Assembly (NCBI GenBank): GCA_029973955.1
Contig: JARKQJ010000261.1
Location: forward strand, 1 to 64,000
DNA from: Paludibaculum sp.
GTDB taxonomy: Bacteria > Acidobacteriota > Terriglobia > Bryobacterales > Bryobacteraceae
Direction: 5' to 3'
DNA: 64,000 nt
The first letter of the stretch is position 1; every line of letters starts with the position of its first letter. Below the pieces are notes generated by a model, which was not told the origin of the DNA, did no database searches, and worked only from the letters and a program-made list of their open reading frames with translations. Position numbers and translations under genes: made by a program. Positions 8,614 to 16,856 of this stretch are shown piece after piece.

Positions 8614-9116
8614 CGGCGGCGGCCAATCCAGTAAACGATGGCCGCTGCCAGCAATAGCAGCAGCGGCAGCAACCAGGAAGGGGCCTGATTCTCTTTCGTC
8701 AGTTCCAGCCCGGCGAGCAGTTCATCGAACTCTCGCCGGGCTTTTTCCGCTTCGGCCCGTTCGGAGACCAGTTCAAACGTAAGCAGGGCGCGATCCACCG
8801 GTACGGCCAGCGTGCGGATGCGCACCTTGCGGCCATCGGCCTCCACGGAATCCTCGCTCCACTCCTGCCGCTGGCCGGCGCGCCTGGCGGTTGGTGCGGC
8901 CTCGGCTGAGACGATGGAGAACCAGCGGAGGCTCTCAGGCGCGACCACGGCGGTCTCTTTGCCGTTGAGCTGATTGCCGGCGGCTTCGAGAAACAGGCGC
9001 ATTTCCGCGCCTTCGGCGCAGATCATCCGCGTGGGCACAGGCAATTGCGCGGCTCCGGCCAGATTCAGGACATGCGGGCCGCGCTGCCATTGAATCTCCG
9101 GAAATCCCGGTTGCAT
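8598..9116 (-). CDS. Hypothetical protein with C-terminal membrane anchor
   Basis: Protein of 172 residues, family not recognised. It has no signal peptide. A soluble part (1-145) ends in a charged helix (SERAEAEKARREFDELLAGLEL) and is followed by a single transmembrane segment (about 149-165, SWLLPLLLLLAAAIVYWIG) and a basic tail. The helix-plus-anchor end faintly resembles DUF2167-type membrane proteins, but the rest does not. It starts 18 bases after the gatB stop, so it is probably the second gene of a gatB operon. Confidence 0.55.
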   Translation of the reverse strand: MQPGFPEIQWQRGPHVLNLAGAAQLPVPTRMICAEGAEMRLFLEAAGNQLNGKETAVVAPESLRWFSIVSAEAAPTARRAGQRQEWSEDSVEADGRKVRIRTLAVPVDRALLTFELVSERAEAEKARREFDELLAGLELTKENQAPSWLLPLLLLLAAAIVYWIGRRRQRGR

Positions 9117-9134
9117 GGAAGTACCTTCGGGGCT

Positions 9135-10616
9135 CTATCCCAGTTTCTGCTTGAGGATCTCGCCGACGGCGGCCGGATTGGCCTGCCCTCGGGTTGCCTT
9201 CATCGCCTGGCCGACGAAGAACTGAATGACTGACGTCTTGCCGCCTTTGTACTGCTCCACTTGCTTGGGGTTGGCGGCGATGATGCCTTCGATGATCTTC
9301 TCGAGCTCACCGGTGTCGGACATCGCCTTCAGCCCTTCGCGCTCCATGATGGCACGGGCGGCGTCGCCGGTGGAGAACATTTTGGGCAGGATCTCCTTGG
9401 CCAGCTTGCCCGTGAGTTCGCCGGAGGCGATGAGGCCGAGCAGTTCGCCAAGGCCCTGCGGGGAGACGGGCGAGTCCTCGATCTCCTTGCCGGCCGCTTT
9501 GAGCAGGGCGGCGAGGTCGCCGGTTACCCAATTGGCGGCGGCCTTGGGATCACCGCAGGCTTTGGCGGTCTGCTCGTAATAGTCGGCGAGGGCACGGGTG
9601 GCGGTGAGCACCTGGGCGTCGTATTCGCGCAGGCCCTGCTCGTCGACGAAGCGCTTGCGCATGTCGGCGGGCAGTTCGCCCATGGCGGCTTTCACTTTGG
9701 CGAGCCAATCGTCGCTGATCTCCAGCGGGACGAGGTCGGGCTCGGGGAAGTAGCGGTAGTCGTGCGCCATCTCCTTGGAGCGCATGGAGAAGGTTTCGTC
9801 GAGGTCGGGGTTGTAGAGGCGCGTCTCCTGCACGATGGTGCCGCCGGCTTCGAGCACGCCCACCTGGCGCGCGATTTCGAAGTCTATGGCCTGCTTCAGG
9901 AAACGGAAGGAGTTCAGGTTCTTGATCTCGACCTTGGTGCCGAACTTCTCAGCGCCCTTGCGGCGAACGCTGACGTTGGCGTCGCAGCGCAGGTTGCCCT
10001 TTTCCATATCGCAGTTGGAGACGCCGGTGAACTGCATGGCCAGCTTGAGCTCGGTGAGGTACTGGAAGGCCTCGTCGGAGCTGCGCATGTCGGGCTCGCT
10101 GACGATCTCCGCCAGCGGCGAGCCGGTGCGGTTCAGGTCGACGTAGGAGTACTGGGAGGAGTCGCGGTAGCCGTCGTGGGTGCTCTTGCCGGCGTCGTCT
10201 TCCATGTGGAGGCGAGTGACGCCGATGCGCTTGGTCTCACCCGAGGGGAGCTGGATATCCACCCAGCCGTGCTCGGCCACGGGGGGGTCGTATTGGGAGA
10301 TCTGGTAGCCCGGGGGGAGGTCTGGGTAGAAGGAGTTCTTGCGGGCGAAGATGGACCTGTTGCGGACCTCGCAGTGGAGGGCGAGCGAGGCTTGGACGGC
10401 CAGTTCCACGGCGTGTTCGTTGAGCACGGGCAGGGCGCCGGGCATACCCAGGCACACGGGGCACACGTTGGTATTCGGCGCCGCGCCGAACTCATTCGGG
10501 CAGGAGCAGAAGATCTTCGTGTTGGTGCCGAGCTGGACGTGCACTTCGAGTCCGATGACGGGCTCGTAGAGAGCGATCTGATCCTGGTCGGCGAGGATTG
10601 GGGCTTGGGTGGCCAT
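9135..10616 (-). CDS. gatB: Asp-tRNA(Asn)/Glu-tRNA(Gln) amidotransferase subunit B
   Basis: Protein of 493 residues, normal length. GatB is the kinase/tRNA-binding subunit of the GatCAB complex, which amidates misacylated Glu-tRNA(Gln) and Asp-tRNA(Asn). The N-terminus YEPVIGLEVHVQL, the zinc-site cysteines (FCSCP and CPVCLGMPGALPVLN) and RKNSFYPDLPPGYQISQYDPP are all present. The C-terminal YqeY-like tRNA-binding domain ends at VGEILKQKLG. ATG 10616 fits the family N-terminus; 41 codons of open frame upstream look non-coding. gatA and gatC are not in this window. Confidence 0.95.
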   Translation of the reverse strand: MATQAPILADQDQIALYEPVIGLEVHVQLGTNTKIFCSCPNEFGAAPNTNVCPVCLGMPGALPVLNEHAVELAVQASLALHCEVRNRSIFARKNSFYPDLPPGYQISQYDPPVAEHGWVDIQLPSGETKRIGVTRLHMEDDAGKSTHDGYRDSSQYSYVDLNRTGSPLAEIVSEPDMRSSDEAFQYLTELKLAMQFTGVSNCDMEKGNLRCDANVSVRRKGAEKFGTKVEIKNLNSFRFLKQAIDFEIARQVGVLEAGGTIVQETRLYNPDLDETFSMRSKEMAHDYRYFPEPDLVPLEISDDWLAKVKAAMGELPADMRKRFVDEQGLREYDAQVLTATRALADYYEQTAKACGDPKAAANWVTGDLAALLKAAGKEIEDSPVSPQGLGELLGLIASGELTGKLAKEILPKMFSTGDAARAIMEREGLKAMSDTGELEKIIEGIIAANPKQVEQYKGGKTSVIQFFVGQAMKATRGQANPAAVGEILKQKLG

Positions 10617-10678
10617 TCCCTCTATTGTAGGATGAGACGGCGCGGCGCCCCGGCTGTGCGGTTTGATACGTTGGGGCG

Positions 10679-11377
10679 ATGAAGTGTAGTGGTTGGTTGC
10701 TGGCGGGCGTGCTGGCGGTATCGGCGCAGGGCGCCGCATGGCAGTCTCTGTTTGACGGCAGGACTCTCAAGGGGTGGCACGTGGAGGCCAAACCGGCGGA
10801 CCAGGGGAAGGAGTTCTGGCGCGCCGCTGATGGGGCCATCGTCTGCGACTCGCTGGGCCGCAAGGATCACGACTACGTGTGGCTGGTAAGCGAAGGCGAG
10901 TTCGGCGACTTCGAGTTCATCGCCGAGGTGCGCGGATTCCCTGAATCGCCAGGAAACTCCGGCGTGCAGTTCCGCAGCCGTTACGATCGGGAGAAGAGCT
11001 GGCTCGACGGGCCGCAGATGGACGTGCATCCGCCCGGGCCGTGGCGCAGCGGGCTGATCTATGACGAGACGCGCGAGGTGCGGCGCTGGATCTCCCCGTC
11101 GCTGAAGGACTCGAAGATTGAACCCGCACAGGGGCCGGCGAAGTGGAAGTGGAACGCGCGGGGCTGGAACCGCCTGCGGATCGTGTGCCGCGGGACGCGC
11201 GTGCGCACGGAGGTGAACGGGGTGGTGATCGTGGGTCGCGATTTCGCCGGACTGCTCGACGATGAGGCGCACCAGAGGCACAACGTCGGCATGCGTGGCC
11301 ATCTGGCGCTGCAACTCCATGTCAAGGACGAGCTGAAGATCGAGTACCGGAAGCTGAAAGTAAGGTTGTTGCCCTAG
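10679..11377 (+). CDS. Secreted DUF1080 (3-keto-disaccharide hydrolase fold) protein
   Basis: Protein of 232 residues with a signal peptide (MKCSGWLLAGVLAVSAQGAAW). The rest is one DUF1080 domain: SLFDGRTLKGWH, the beta-sandwich core EFGDFEFIAEVRG with NSGVQFRSR, and the Trp-rich end NARGWNRLRIVCRG with HNVGMRGHLALQLH. Members are concanavalin-like sandwiches, some shown to hydrolyse 3-keto-glycosides, and are very common in Solibacter-type genomes. Divergent from gatB, with only 62 bases between. Substrate unknown. Confidence 0.8.
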   Translation: MKCSGWLLAGVLAVSAQGAAWQSLFDGRTLKGWHVEAKPADQGKEFWRAADGAIVCDSLGRKDHDYVWLVSEGEFGDFEFIAEVRGFPESPGNSGVQFRSRYDREKSWLDGPQMDVHPPGPWRSGLIYDETREVRRWISPSLKDSKIEPAQGPAKWKWNARGWNRLRIVCRGTRVRTEVNGVVIVGRDFAGLLDDEAHQRHNVGMRGHLALQLHVKDELKIEYRKLKVRLLP

Positions 11378-11417
11378 TCCGACGAAAATTAAGAAGACTG
11401 TTGCGGTTCCGCCGCTG

Positions 11418-11425
11418 GCCGATAA
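11418..11425 (+). promoter_or_regulatory. Sigma28-like -10 element upstream of fliD
   Basis: GCCGATAA is an exact copy of the FliA/sigma28 -10 octamer, 22 bases before the fliD start. No TAAA-like -35 element is found at the usual 15-base spacing (the bases there are TGTT). The site is therefore suggestive only. Confidence 0.4.
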
Positions 11426-11447
11426 GTGGAGTGCGGAGGCGCGCAGC

Positions 11448-12806
11448 ATGGGCATCTCACCACTTACCTTCACCGGCGTCAGCAAGTACTCGGAAGACTT
11501 TCAAACGATTCTCACGCGCAGTGTGAAGATCGCCTCACTGCCGGCGCAACTCTTGCAGTCGGAACAGACGGAACTGCAGGCGAAGTCCAAGGCTTTGGGC
11601 GACCTGCGGACAGCGATTTCGGGCCTGGCCGGAAAGCTGCAGGACCTCGGCGAGTTGGGCGCCGGCGGAGCGCTCCAGGCGAGTTCCAGTTCCAGCGCGG
11701 TCCAGGTGTCTTTGGGAGATGGGGCCAGCGCCGGCACGTATCTGATCACGAACATCACGTCGCTGGCGTCTTCCGCGGTGGCGACGGCCAAAACGGGAGT
11801 TGGCAGTGTCTCTTCCGCCGCCATCTCCAGCGGCGATCATCACCTGCAACTGGTGGTGGGTGAGGCGACATTCCCGATCGATCTCTCCGCAAACAGCGAC
11901 AATCTGGTGGGAGTTCGTGATGCCATCAATGCGCTGGGCGCCGGCGTGCAGGCGTCGATCATCGACACCGGATCGGGCGAGAACCGGTACTACCTCACCA
12001 TTGCCGCCACCGGGACAGGTGAAACAAAGATCGAACTGCGGCAGATAGACGGCGAACCCCTGTCGAATCTGCTGGAGATGACCAATCCTGGCTCCGACGC
12101 GCACTTTGAGGTGAACGGCCGCAGCGTAACGAGCAAGGAAAACACCGTCTCCGGTGTCATCCCAGGGGGCTACCTCGACATCAAGAGCACCACAGGGATC
12201 GGGGAGACCATCACCATCAGGATCGGCGAAGATCGCTCCAAGGTGACGGCTGCCTTAAAGGAGTTCGTTGCCGCCTACAACAGCCTCAACGAAGCGCTTT
12301 CGGCACAGATCGGCGAAAACGCCGGTGTGTTGGCCGGCGACTCACTCGTCCTTGATGTTTCAGCCCGGATGCGCGAACTACTTGGATTTCAAGGGCGTGG
12401 TGTCTTCAAGAATCTGGCCGAACTTGGAATAACGGTGGATACGGCGGGTGTCATGAGCTTCGAAAGCTCTGTGGTGGACTGGATGCCCCAGTCGCAGCTC
12501 AGTGCTGCGTTTCAGTTCCTGGGGGATGGGTCCACCGGACTTAGCAAGTACGCCAGCAGCCTCTATGAATGGTCCGATCCCTTCACCGGGCTCATCCGGC
12601 AGAGGCTGCTCAGCATCAGCGAGAGTGATAGCCGCCTTTCCGGTCAAATCAACGCCATCACGGAACGGGTGAGCACGATGCAGGCCTCCATGATGGCGCG
12701 CCTGCAGGCCGCGGATTCGCTGCTGGCCACTTTGGAAAGCCAGCAGAGATCTCTCTCCTCGGTGATCGACAGCCTCAATCTGGTGACCAATGGCAAAAAG
12801 GAATAA
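11448..12806 (+). CDS. fliD: Flagellar filament capping protein (hook-associated protein 2)
   Basis: Protein of 452 residues. FliD forms the cap at the filament tip and folds arriving flagellin. The N-terminal D0 part includes SPLTFTGVSKYSEDFQTILTR and a coiled coil (QLLQSEQTELQAKSKALGDLRTAISGLAGKL). The middle holds Ser/Thr/Gly-rich beta domains, and the C-terminal helix ends SLLATLESQQRSLSSVIDSLN. ATG 11448 is preceded by GCGGAGG and by a sigma28-like -10 box. The last 17 bases overlap the next gene. Confidence 0.88.
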   Translation: MGISPLTFTGVSKYSEDFQTILTRSVKIASLPAQLLQSEQTELQAKSKALGDLRTAISGLAGKLQDLGELGAGGALQASSSSSAVQVSLGDGASAGTYLITNITSLASSAVATAKTGVGSVSSAAISSGDHHLQLVVGEATFPIDLSANSDNLVGVRDAINALGAGVQASIIDTGSGENRYYLTIAATGTGETKIELRQIDGEPLSNLLEMTNPGSDAHFEVNGRSVTSKENTVSGVIPGGYLDIKSTTGIGETITIRIGEDRSKVTAALKEFVAAYNSLNEALSAQIGENAGVLAGDSLVLDVSARMRELLGFQGRGVFKNLAELGITVDTAGVMSFESSVVDWMPQSQLSAAFQFLGDGSTGLSKYASSLYEWSDPFTGLIRQRLLSISESDSRLSGQINAITERVSTMQASMMARLQAADSLLATLESQQRSLSSVIDSLNLVTNGKKE

Positions 12807-13149
12807 CTTGCACCTGACGGCCGCGGCATGGACCGCCGAGCTGGAGGAATGCAGCCGGCAACTGCTCTTTGCGCTCCAACGCAAGAATCCCGGATATGTA
12901 GAGTTTCTTGAGCGGCGTACGGAGTTGCTCGCCTCGCCACCATCCGCGCCCAGGGCGGAAGACGCCGTGCGCGTTTCGGCCGCGTTGACTCGCGCGCGCA
13001 TAACCGGTGCGGTGTGTATCATCGAAGCGCGCCGCATGCGATCGGAAACCACCTTGGCGCTGGAAGCCTCGCGCCAGGACGACCTGCTCGCCAGCGGCTT
13101 GCGTGCGCTGTTCGACCCTCAGCAGGCCATGCTGGACCTGAGAGGATGA
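12790..13149 (+). CDS. Small hypothetical protein, possible flagellar chaperone
   Basis: Protein of 119 residues, helical and charged, with no signal peptide or membrane segment. It overlaps the fliD stop by 17 bases, indicating translational coupling. That slot after fliD is often filled by FliS or FliT export chaperones, and a small all-helical protein fits, but I see no diagnostic motif of either family. The chaperone role is inferred from position alone. Its end overlaps the convergent TPR gene by 31 bases. Confidence 0.55.
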   Translation: MAKRNNLHLTAAAWTAELEECSRQLLFALQRKNPGYVEFLERRTELLASPPSAPRAEDAVRVSAALTRARITGAVCIIEARRMRSETTLALEASRQDDLLASGLRALFDPQQAMLDLRG

Positions 13150-13472
13150 GCGCCCATCGCCTGGCCCAGCGAAAGCTGAAACCATAGCGCCACCAGATTT
13201 GATCTGGACTCCAGACCAGAAGGCTCCAACGCCAGTGAGCGCTGGTAACACGCTGCGGCCTCTTCGGGCTTACCCAGCGCCTCCAGCGCCACCCCTAAGT
13301 CATTCCACGCCTTGTGCGAGGACGGCTGCAATTCCAACGCGTACCGCAGCGCCCTTTCCGCGCCCAAGGTGTTCCCTGCCTGGAGGCATTCGGCGGCGCG
13401 CCGGCGGCACTGATCGGCGATGCGGGCTCGAGATTGACTCTGTTGCAAGTGAGTAGATTCCCTTAGGCCCAC
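13119..13472 (-). CDS. Small TPR protein
   Basis: Protein of 117 residues built of two or three tetratricopeptide repeats: RAAECLQAGNTLGAERALRYALELQPSS, then KAWNDLGVALEALGKPEEAAACYQRSLALEPS, then a partial repeat. No signal peptide. It lies 90 bases after the flagellin stop on the same strand, behind a strong hairpin, so it is probably transcribed weakly from the flagellin promoter or on its own. A protein-binding role in flagellar assembly or flagellin modification is possible but unproved. Confidence 0.6.
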   Translation of the reverse strand: MGLRESTHLQQSQSRARIADQCRRRAAECLQAGNTLGAERALRYALELQPSSHKAWNDLGVALEALGKPEEAAACYQRSLALEPSGLESRSNLVALWFQLSLGQAMGAHPLRSSMAC

Positions 13473-13498
13473 TATCGGCAGTATCCCTCAAAGACTAC

Positions 13499-13529
13499 AG
13501 GCCCCATCCGGATGATCCGGATGGGGCCT
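13499..13529 (-). terminator. Flagellin gene terminator hairpin
   Basis: A near-perfect 31-base palindrome, AGGCCCCATCCGGAT followed by G and its complement. Only the central base is unpaired. It lies 34 bases after the flagellin stop codon. The T-run after it on the minus strand is poor (GTAGTCTTTG), so termination may be partial. Confidence 0.7.
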
Positions 13530-13562
13530 GAGGTAAGCCGCTGAGTAATGCGGGATGGTTGG

Positions 13563-15992
13563 TTATCCGCGCAGCAGGGAAAGGACGGCCTGCGGAGCGG
13601 AATTGGCCTGGGCCATGGCGGCGACGCCGGCCTGGGTCAGAATCTGAGCCTTGGTGAGGTTGGCGGCTTCGGATGCCAGGTCGGCGTCGCGGATGCGCGA
13701 CTCGGAGGCTGCCAGGTTGGTCAACTGAGTGGAGGCGAGGTTCACGGCGTAGTTGAACTGGTTCTGACCGCGGCCGACGACGGCCTGGGCGTCGCCCAGT
13801 TTCACAACGGCTTCCGCCAGCGAGGTGACGGCGGCTTCCGCCCCGGCCTGCGTAGAGATGTCGTTGTTGGCGCCGGAACCGATCTGCTCACTGGAGTAGG
13901 TGACGCCCTGGGCGTTGGATTCGTTCTTGATGCCCTGGGTGGTGGCGGTTGTGCCGATCGACACTTCGAACTTGGCCAGAGCGCTCATGAAGCGGATGCC
14001 TTCATTGCCCAGGCCATCGTTGTCCTTGACGGCGACAATCTTCTTGAGCGACGCATCGTTGGTCTGCTGCAACTGCTTGTTGATTTCAGCCAGGGCCTCG
14101 TCGATCGACCGTCCCGTGTTGTCGGTGCTGTTGGTGGAGTTGTTCTTCAGCGTGATGGCCACGGAACTCTTGGCTCCGCCGGCATCCACTGCGGTCACGC
14201 TCACCGTCTGGTGACCCGTGCCGTAGGCGATCTTGCTGAACGTGTAGAACTCGCCATCGGTATCGCCTGCGGAGGTCGCCTGGTAGGCGCCGGCGGATTC
14301 GATGGTGGCCACGCTACTGGCCGCAGCGGCCGCGGGACTGTTGACAAAGCTGGCGGCCACGGTTGCCGTGCCGGTGCCGTTATCGAATCCGAGATATTCG
14401 GTGCCGACTTCGGTCAGCAGGAAGTTGGTGTTGTTGGCGGAGCGGATGCGCAGGAAGGTGTTGGCGCCGGCGTCGGCCACGATTCCGGCGTTTTGCAGCA
14501 CCTGGCGGTCGGAGTCCCCGAGAGCGGCCACTGCGGAGTTGAAAGCCGAGGCAGCGCCAGCGCCGGTGGCAGCCGAAGGCGTGAAGTTCACCGTGACGGT
14601 GGAGTCGCCCACCTTGATTCGCAGGGAAGAGGCGCTGGCGGCCGGGGCTTCGATGGCGGTGATCGAGGTGTAGTCCATCGAATCCGTCGAGTCCAGCATC
14701 CAGGTTCCCATGCCGAAGAGGTTGCCCGTGTCGCCCACCGCAGTGACGCTGAAGCTCTCACCACGGTCATTGCGCAGCGAGATGGCGCCACCGGCCGAGA
14801 ATCCGGCAATGCTGTCCATGGTGATGCCGGCGCCCTTCAGCTTGGCATTTCCGTCCACGGCCGTCTTCAGTTCGGAAACGGCGGTGGCAATGGAATCTCC
14901 GCCCACGTCCAGCGTCAGCGTTTCAGCGGTGTCGAGGCCGCCGCCCTGGATGCGGATTTTGACCGTGGTTCCGGCTGCAAATGTGCCGGCGCTCGTAGTG
15001 GTGCTCACCGCAGTGCTGACTGTGCTGCCCTGTGTGCCCGCGGAGAGGTTGCCCATGATGGCGTTGGCCATCTTGTCGCCGGCCTTCACTTGGAACGCCG
15101 CATTGGAACTGGTGAACGTCAACTGCTCTTTACCCGTCGAATCGGTGTAGACGCTCGCGCGCAAGTTGGCGGCCTTGAATGCTTCGGCGGCGGCCGTCCC
15201 GGCATTGCCAGCCGCGTCGATCGCCTTGTTCACTTCCTCTGCCAGTTTGGCCGTCGTCGATGTGCCCGACATGTTCACGTCCAGCTTGATCCGGTCGCTG
15301 CCCGAGAAGCCGGCGCCCTGCACGTAAAACGTCGTTCTGCCCGCCACGGCAGTCGTGTTGCTGGAGTCCGTCACGATCGCCTGCAGGTTGGTAGCGGAGG
15401 AGGACTGCAAGCCGCCGGTCACCGCGCCGCGTGCTTCAAAGCCCTTCAGCCCCAGGCTCCGCGCGTCCACCGTGGAAGCAGACAGGTTGACGCCGACCGA
15501 TCCGTTCGCGATGGCGTCCGCGCCGGTCTGGTCACCGGCCGAATTGCGTCCGCCGCCGATGAACACGGAGAGGCTCTTGGCGAACTTCCCACCGGTGTTC
15601 ATGCCGATGGCCTGCGCCTGCCGGTCGATTTCCGACATCACATTCTGGAATTCGCTGTTCAGCACGGACCGCGATCCCGTGAATGTGCCCGAGGCCGACT
15701 GCGCCGCCAGGCTGCGGGCCCGGTCCAGCAGTTTGCTGATGTTGTTGATGCCGCCGTCGATGGTCTGCAGCGTTGCCAGGCCGTCATTGGCATTCCGGAT
15801 GCCCTGGTTCAGCACCGCCTGGTCACTGCGGAAGCCGTTCGCAATCGCCAGTCCCGCCGCGTCGTCGCCCGAGTTCACAATCCGGAGACCCGAGGTCACC
15901 CGATTGATCGTCTTGGCCTGGAAATCACTGGTTGCGCGCAGGTATTCCTGTGCCTGCATGGAAGCGATGTTGGTGTTAATCGTAAACGCCAC
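13563..15992 (-). CDS. fliC: Flagellin, unusually long
   Basis: Protein of 809 residues, filament subunit. The conserved D0/D1 N-terminus (FTINTNIASMQAQEYL, TSGLRIVNSGDDAAGLAIAN; residues 1 to about 150) and C-terminus (LASEAANLTKAQILTQAGVAAMAQAN; last 80 residues) are textbook. Between them about 560 residues of Ala/Thr/Ser/Gly-rich sequence form extended surface-exposed D2/D3-type domains, roughly double a typical flagellin. The start codon is GTG at 15992 with AAGGAGAG upstream. It is preceded by csrA and fliW on the same strand, with a sigma28-like promoter in the gap, and followed by a hairpin terminator. Confidence 0.93.
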   Translation of the reverse strand: MAFTINTNIASMQAQEYLRATSDFQAKTINRVTSGLRIVNSGDDAAGLAIANGFRSDQAVLNQGIRNANDGLATLQTIDGGINNISKLLDRARSLAAQSASGTFTGSRSVLNSEFQNVMSEIDRQAQAIGMNTGGKFAKSLSVFIGGGRNSAGDQTGADAIANGSVGVNLSASTVDARSLGLKGFEARGAVTGGLQSSSATNLQAIVTDSSNTTAVAGRTTFYVQGAGFSGSDRIKLDVNMSGTSTTAKLAEEVNKAIDAAGNAGTAAAEAFKAANLRASVYTDSTGKEQLTFTSSNAAFQVKAGDKMANAIMGNLSAGTQGSTVSTAVSTTTSAGTFAAGTTVKIRIQGGGLDTAETLTLDVGGDSIATAVSELKTAVDGNAKLKGAGITMDSIAGFSAGGAISLRNDRGESFSVTAVGDTGNLFGMGTWMLDSTDSMDYTSITAIEAPAASASSLRIKVGDSTVTVNFTPSAATGAGAASAFNSAVAALGDSDRQVLQNAGIVADAGANTFLRIRSANNTNFLLTEVGTEYLGFDNGTGTATVAASFVNSPAAAAASSVATIESAGAYQATSAGDTDGEFYTFSKIAYGTGHQTVSVTAVDAGGAKSSVAITLKNNSTNSTDNTGRSIDEALAEINKQLQQTNDASLKKIVAVKDNDGLGNEGIRFMSALAKFEVSIGTTATTQGIKNESNAQGVTYSSEQIGSGANNDISTQAGAEAAVTSLAEAVVKLGDAQAVVGRGQNQFNYAVNLASTQLTNLAASESRIRDADLASEAANLTKAQILTQAGVAAMAQANSAPQAVLSLLRG

Positions 15993-16071
15993 GTTGCTAC
16001 TCTCCTTGTGGGCCGGCGATGCTGCGAGGACTCATTCCCGCATCGGCCACTTTGTGGCCGCTTCCGGCTTC
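15993..16071 (-). promoter_or_regulatory. Structured flagellin mRNA leader with GGA motifs
   Basis: The predicted 79-base leader holds three GGA triplets (in GCCGGAAGC, GCGGGAATG and the ribosome-binding AAGGAGAG) and a perfect GGCCAC-AAA-GTGGCC hairpin at 16045-16059. CsrA binds GGA-containing leaders, and csrA and fliW sit immediately upstream. Translational repression of flagellin by CsrA, relieved by FliW, is therefore expected. Binding itself is inferred. Confidence 0.45.
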
Positions 16072-16078
16072 GGTAGCC

Positions 16079-16105
16079 TCATCGGCTGCGCCATGCGGCG
16101 CTTGA
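16079..16105 (-). promoter_or_regulatory. Sigma28-type promoter for flagellin
   Basis: On the minus strand TCAA, a 15-base spacer and GCCGATGA are seen. Compared with the FliA consensus TAAA-N15-GCCGATAA this matches 3 of 4 and 7 of 8 bases at the exact spacing. It lies in the csrA-fliC gap and gives a leader of about 79 bases. Confidence 0.6.
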
Positions 16106-16111
16106 GTGGAA

Positions 16112-16360
16112 TTATTCCGGAGGTGCGTTCTGCTGGAGGATGGTGCTGGCCCAGTTGCGGAGACTATCCCTGCTGGGAACGGACTGGGCGGCCGCCAGAT
16201 TCTGCTCGCGCGCCTGCAGCACTTCGCTCCGCACCACCACCAGATCGGCCGGCGCCGTGAATCCCAACTTCACCCGGCTGCCGGACATCTCCAGCACCGT
16301 TACCAGAATCTCGTCTCCGATCCGGACCGATTCGCCCGCCTTCCTGCGGATTACGAACAT
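16112..16360 (-). CDS. csrA: Carbon storage regulator, flagellin translation repressor
   Basis: Protein of 82 residues with the CsrA fold: FVIRRKAGESVRIGDEILVTVLEMSG, VKLGFTAPADLVVVRSEVL, where the last Arg corresponds to the RNA-contacting Arg44. A C-terminal tail of some 25 residues extends the usual 60-residue core. CsrA dimers bind GGA sites in mRNA leaders. Here it is sandwiched between fliW (10-base overlap) and the flagellin gene, the standard arrangement of the FliW-CsrA-flagellin switch. Confidence 0.92.
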   Translation of the reverse strand: MFVIRRKAGESVRIGDEILVTVLEMSGSRVKLGFTAPADLVVVRSEVLQAREQNLAAAQSVPSRDSLRNWASTILQQNAPPE

Positions 16361-16755
16361 CTGGCGCCTCCCCGCAGAGCATGGCAGTGAGAGTGGACTG
16401 AGCCTGCCTGCACCGATTGCAGGCCCCTCCGCGTCGCCGGGTTCAACACCACCGGGGCCAGGAGGTTCGCTGTTGGACCGCCGGCTTCCGGAAATGTCAG
16501 AATTGCCAGCCGGATCAGTTCCTTGCCCGCCCCCAGCAGTGCCTCTTCCTCCGTCAGCAATTCCAGCACGTAGTCCGGCGCGATCAGTTCCAGCGGGGCG
16601 CAGACAAACTTCAAGCCGGAGACTTCCAGGCTCTCCAGCAGGACCAGTGGTTCAAACTCCTGTGGGCGCACCAACCGGAGCCGGCGGAGCGTCTCAAACG
16701 CCGGCAAGCCCAATGGGAAATCAAACTCCAAGGGTCGATCTGCAACTCCGGGCAT
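16351..16755 (-). CDS. fliW: Flagellar assembly factor FliW
   Basis: Protein of 134 residues. FliW binds either flagellin or CsrA. Free flagellin titrates it away, releasing CsrA to stop flagellin translation. Family features: the N-terminal strand LEFDFPLGLPAFETLRRLRLV, the central FEPLVLLESLEVSGLKFVCAPLELIAPDY, and the late LAILTFPEAGGPTANLLAPVVLNPATRRGLQ. It overlaps csrA by 10 bases, so the two are co-translated. The expected partner genes csrA and fliC directly follow. Confidence 0.88.
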   Translation of the reverse strand: MPGVADRPLEFDFPLGLPAFETLRRLRLVRPQEFEPLVLLESLEVSGLKFVCAPLELIAPDYVLELLTEEEALLGAGKELIRLAILTFPEAGGPTANLLAPVVLNPATRRGLQSVQAGSVHSHCHALRGGARCS

Positions 16756-16856
16756 GGTTTCGATAGACTCTCCCCTGGAGTAGTGCCCGCAGGGCTCACC
16801 TTTTCTCTTCCAGCCGGCCTGATGTGGTACAAGTGGGAGACGGTAAAGTCGATCAT

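Noticed and set aside
16824..16856. Earlier GTG start for the hypothetical gene at 16857
   Set aside because: Neither start has a convincing ribosome-binding site. The ATG was kept as the simpler choice, with the GTG noted as an alternative.
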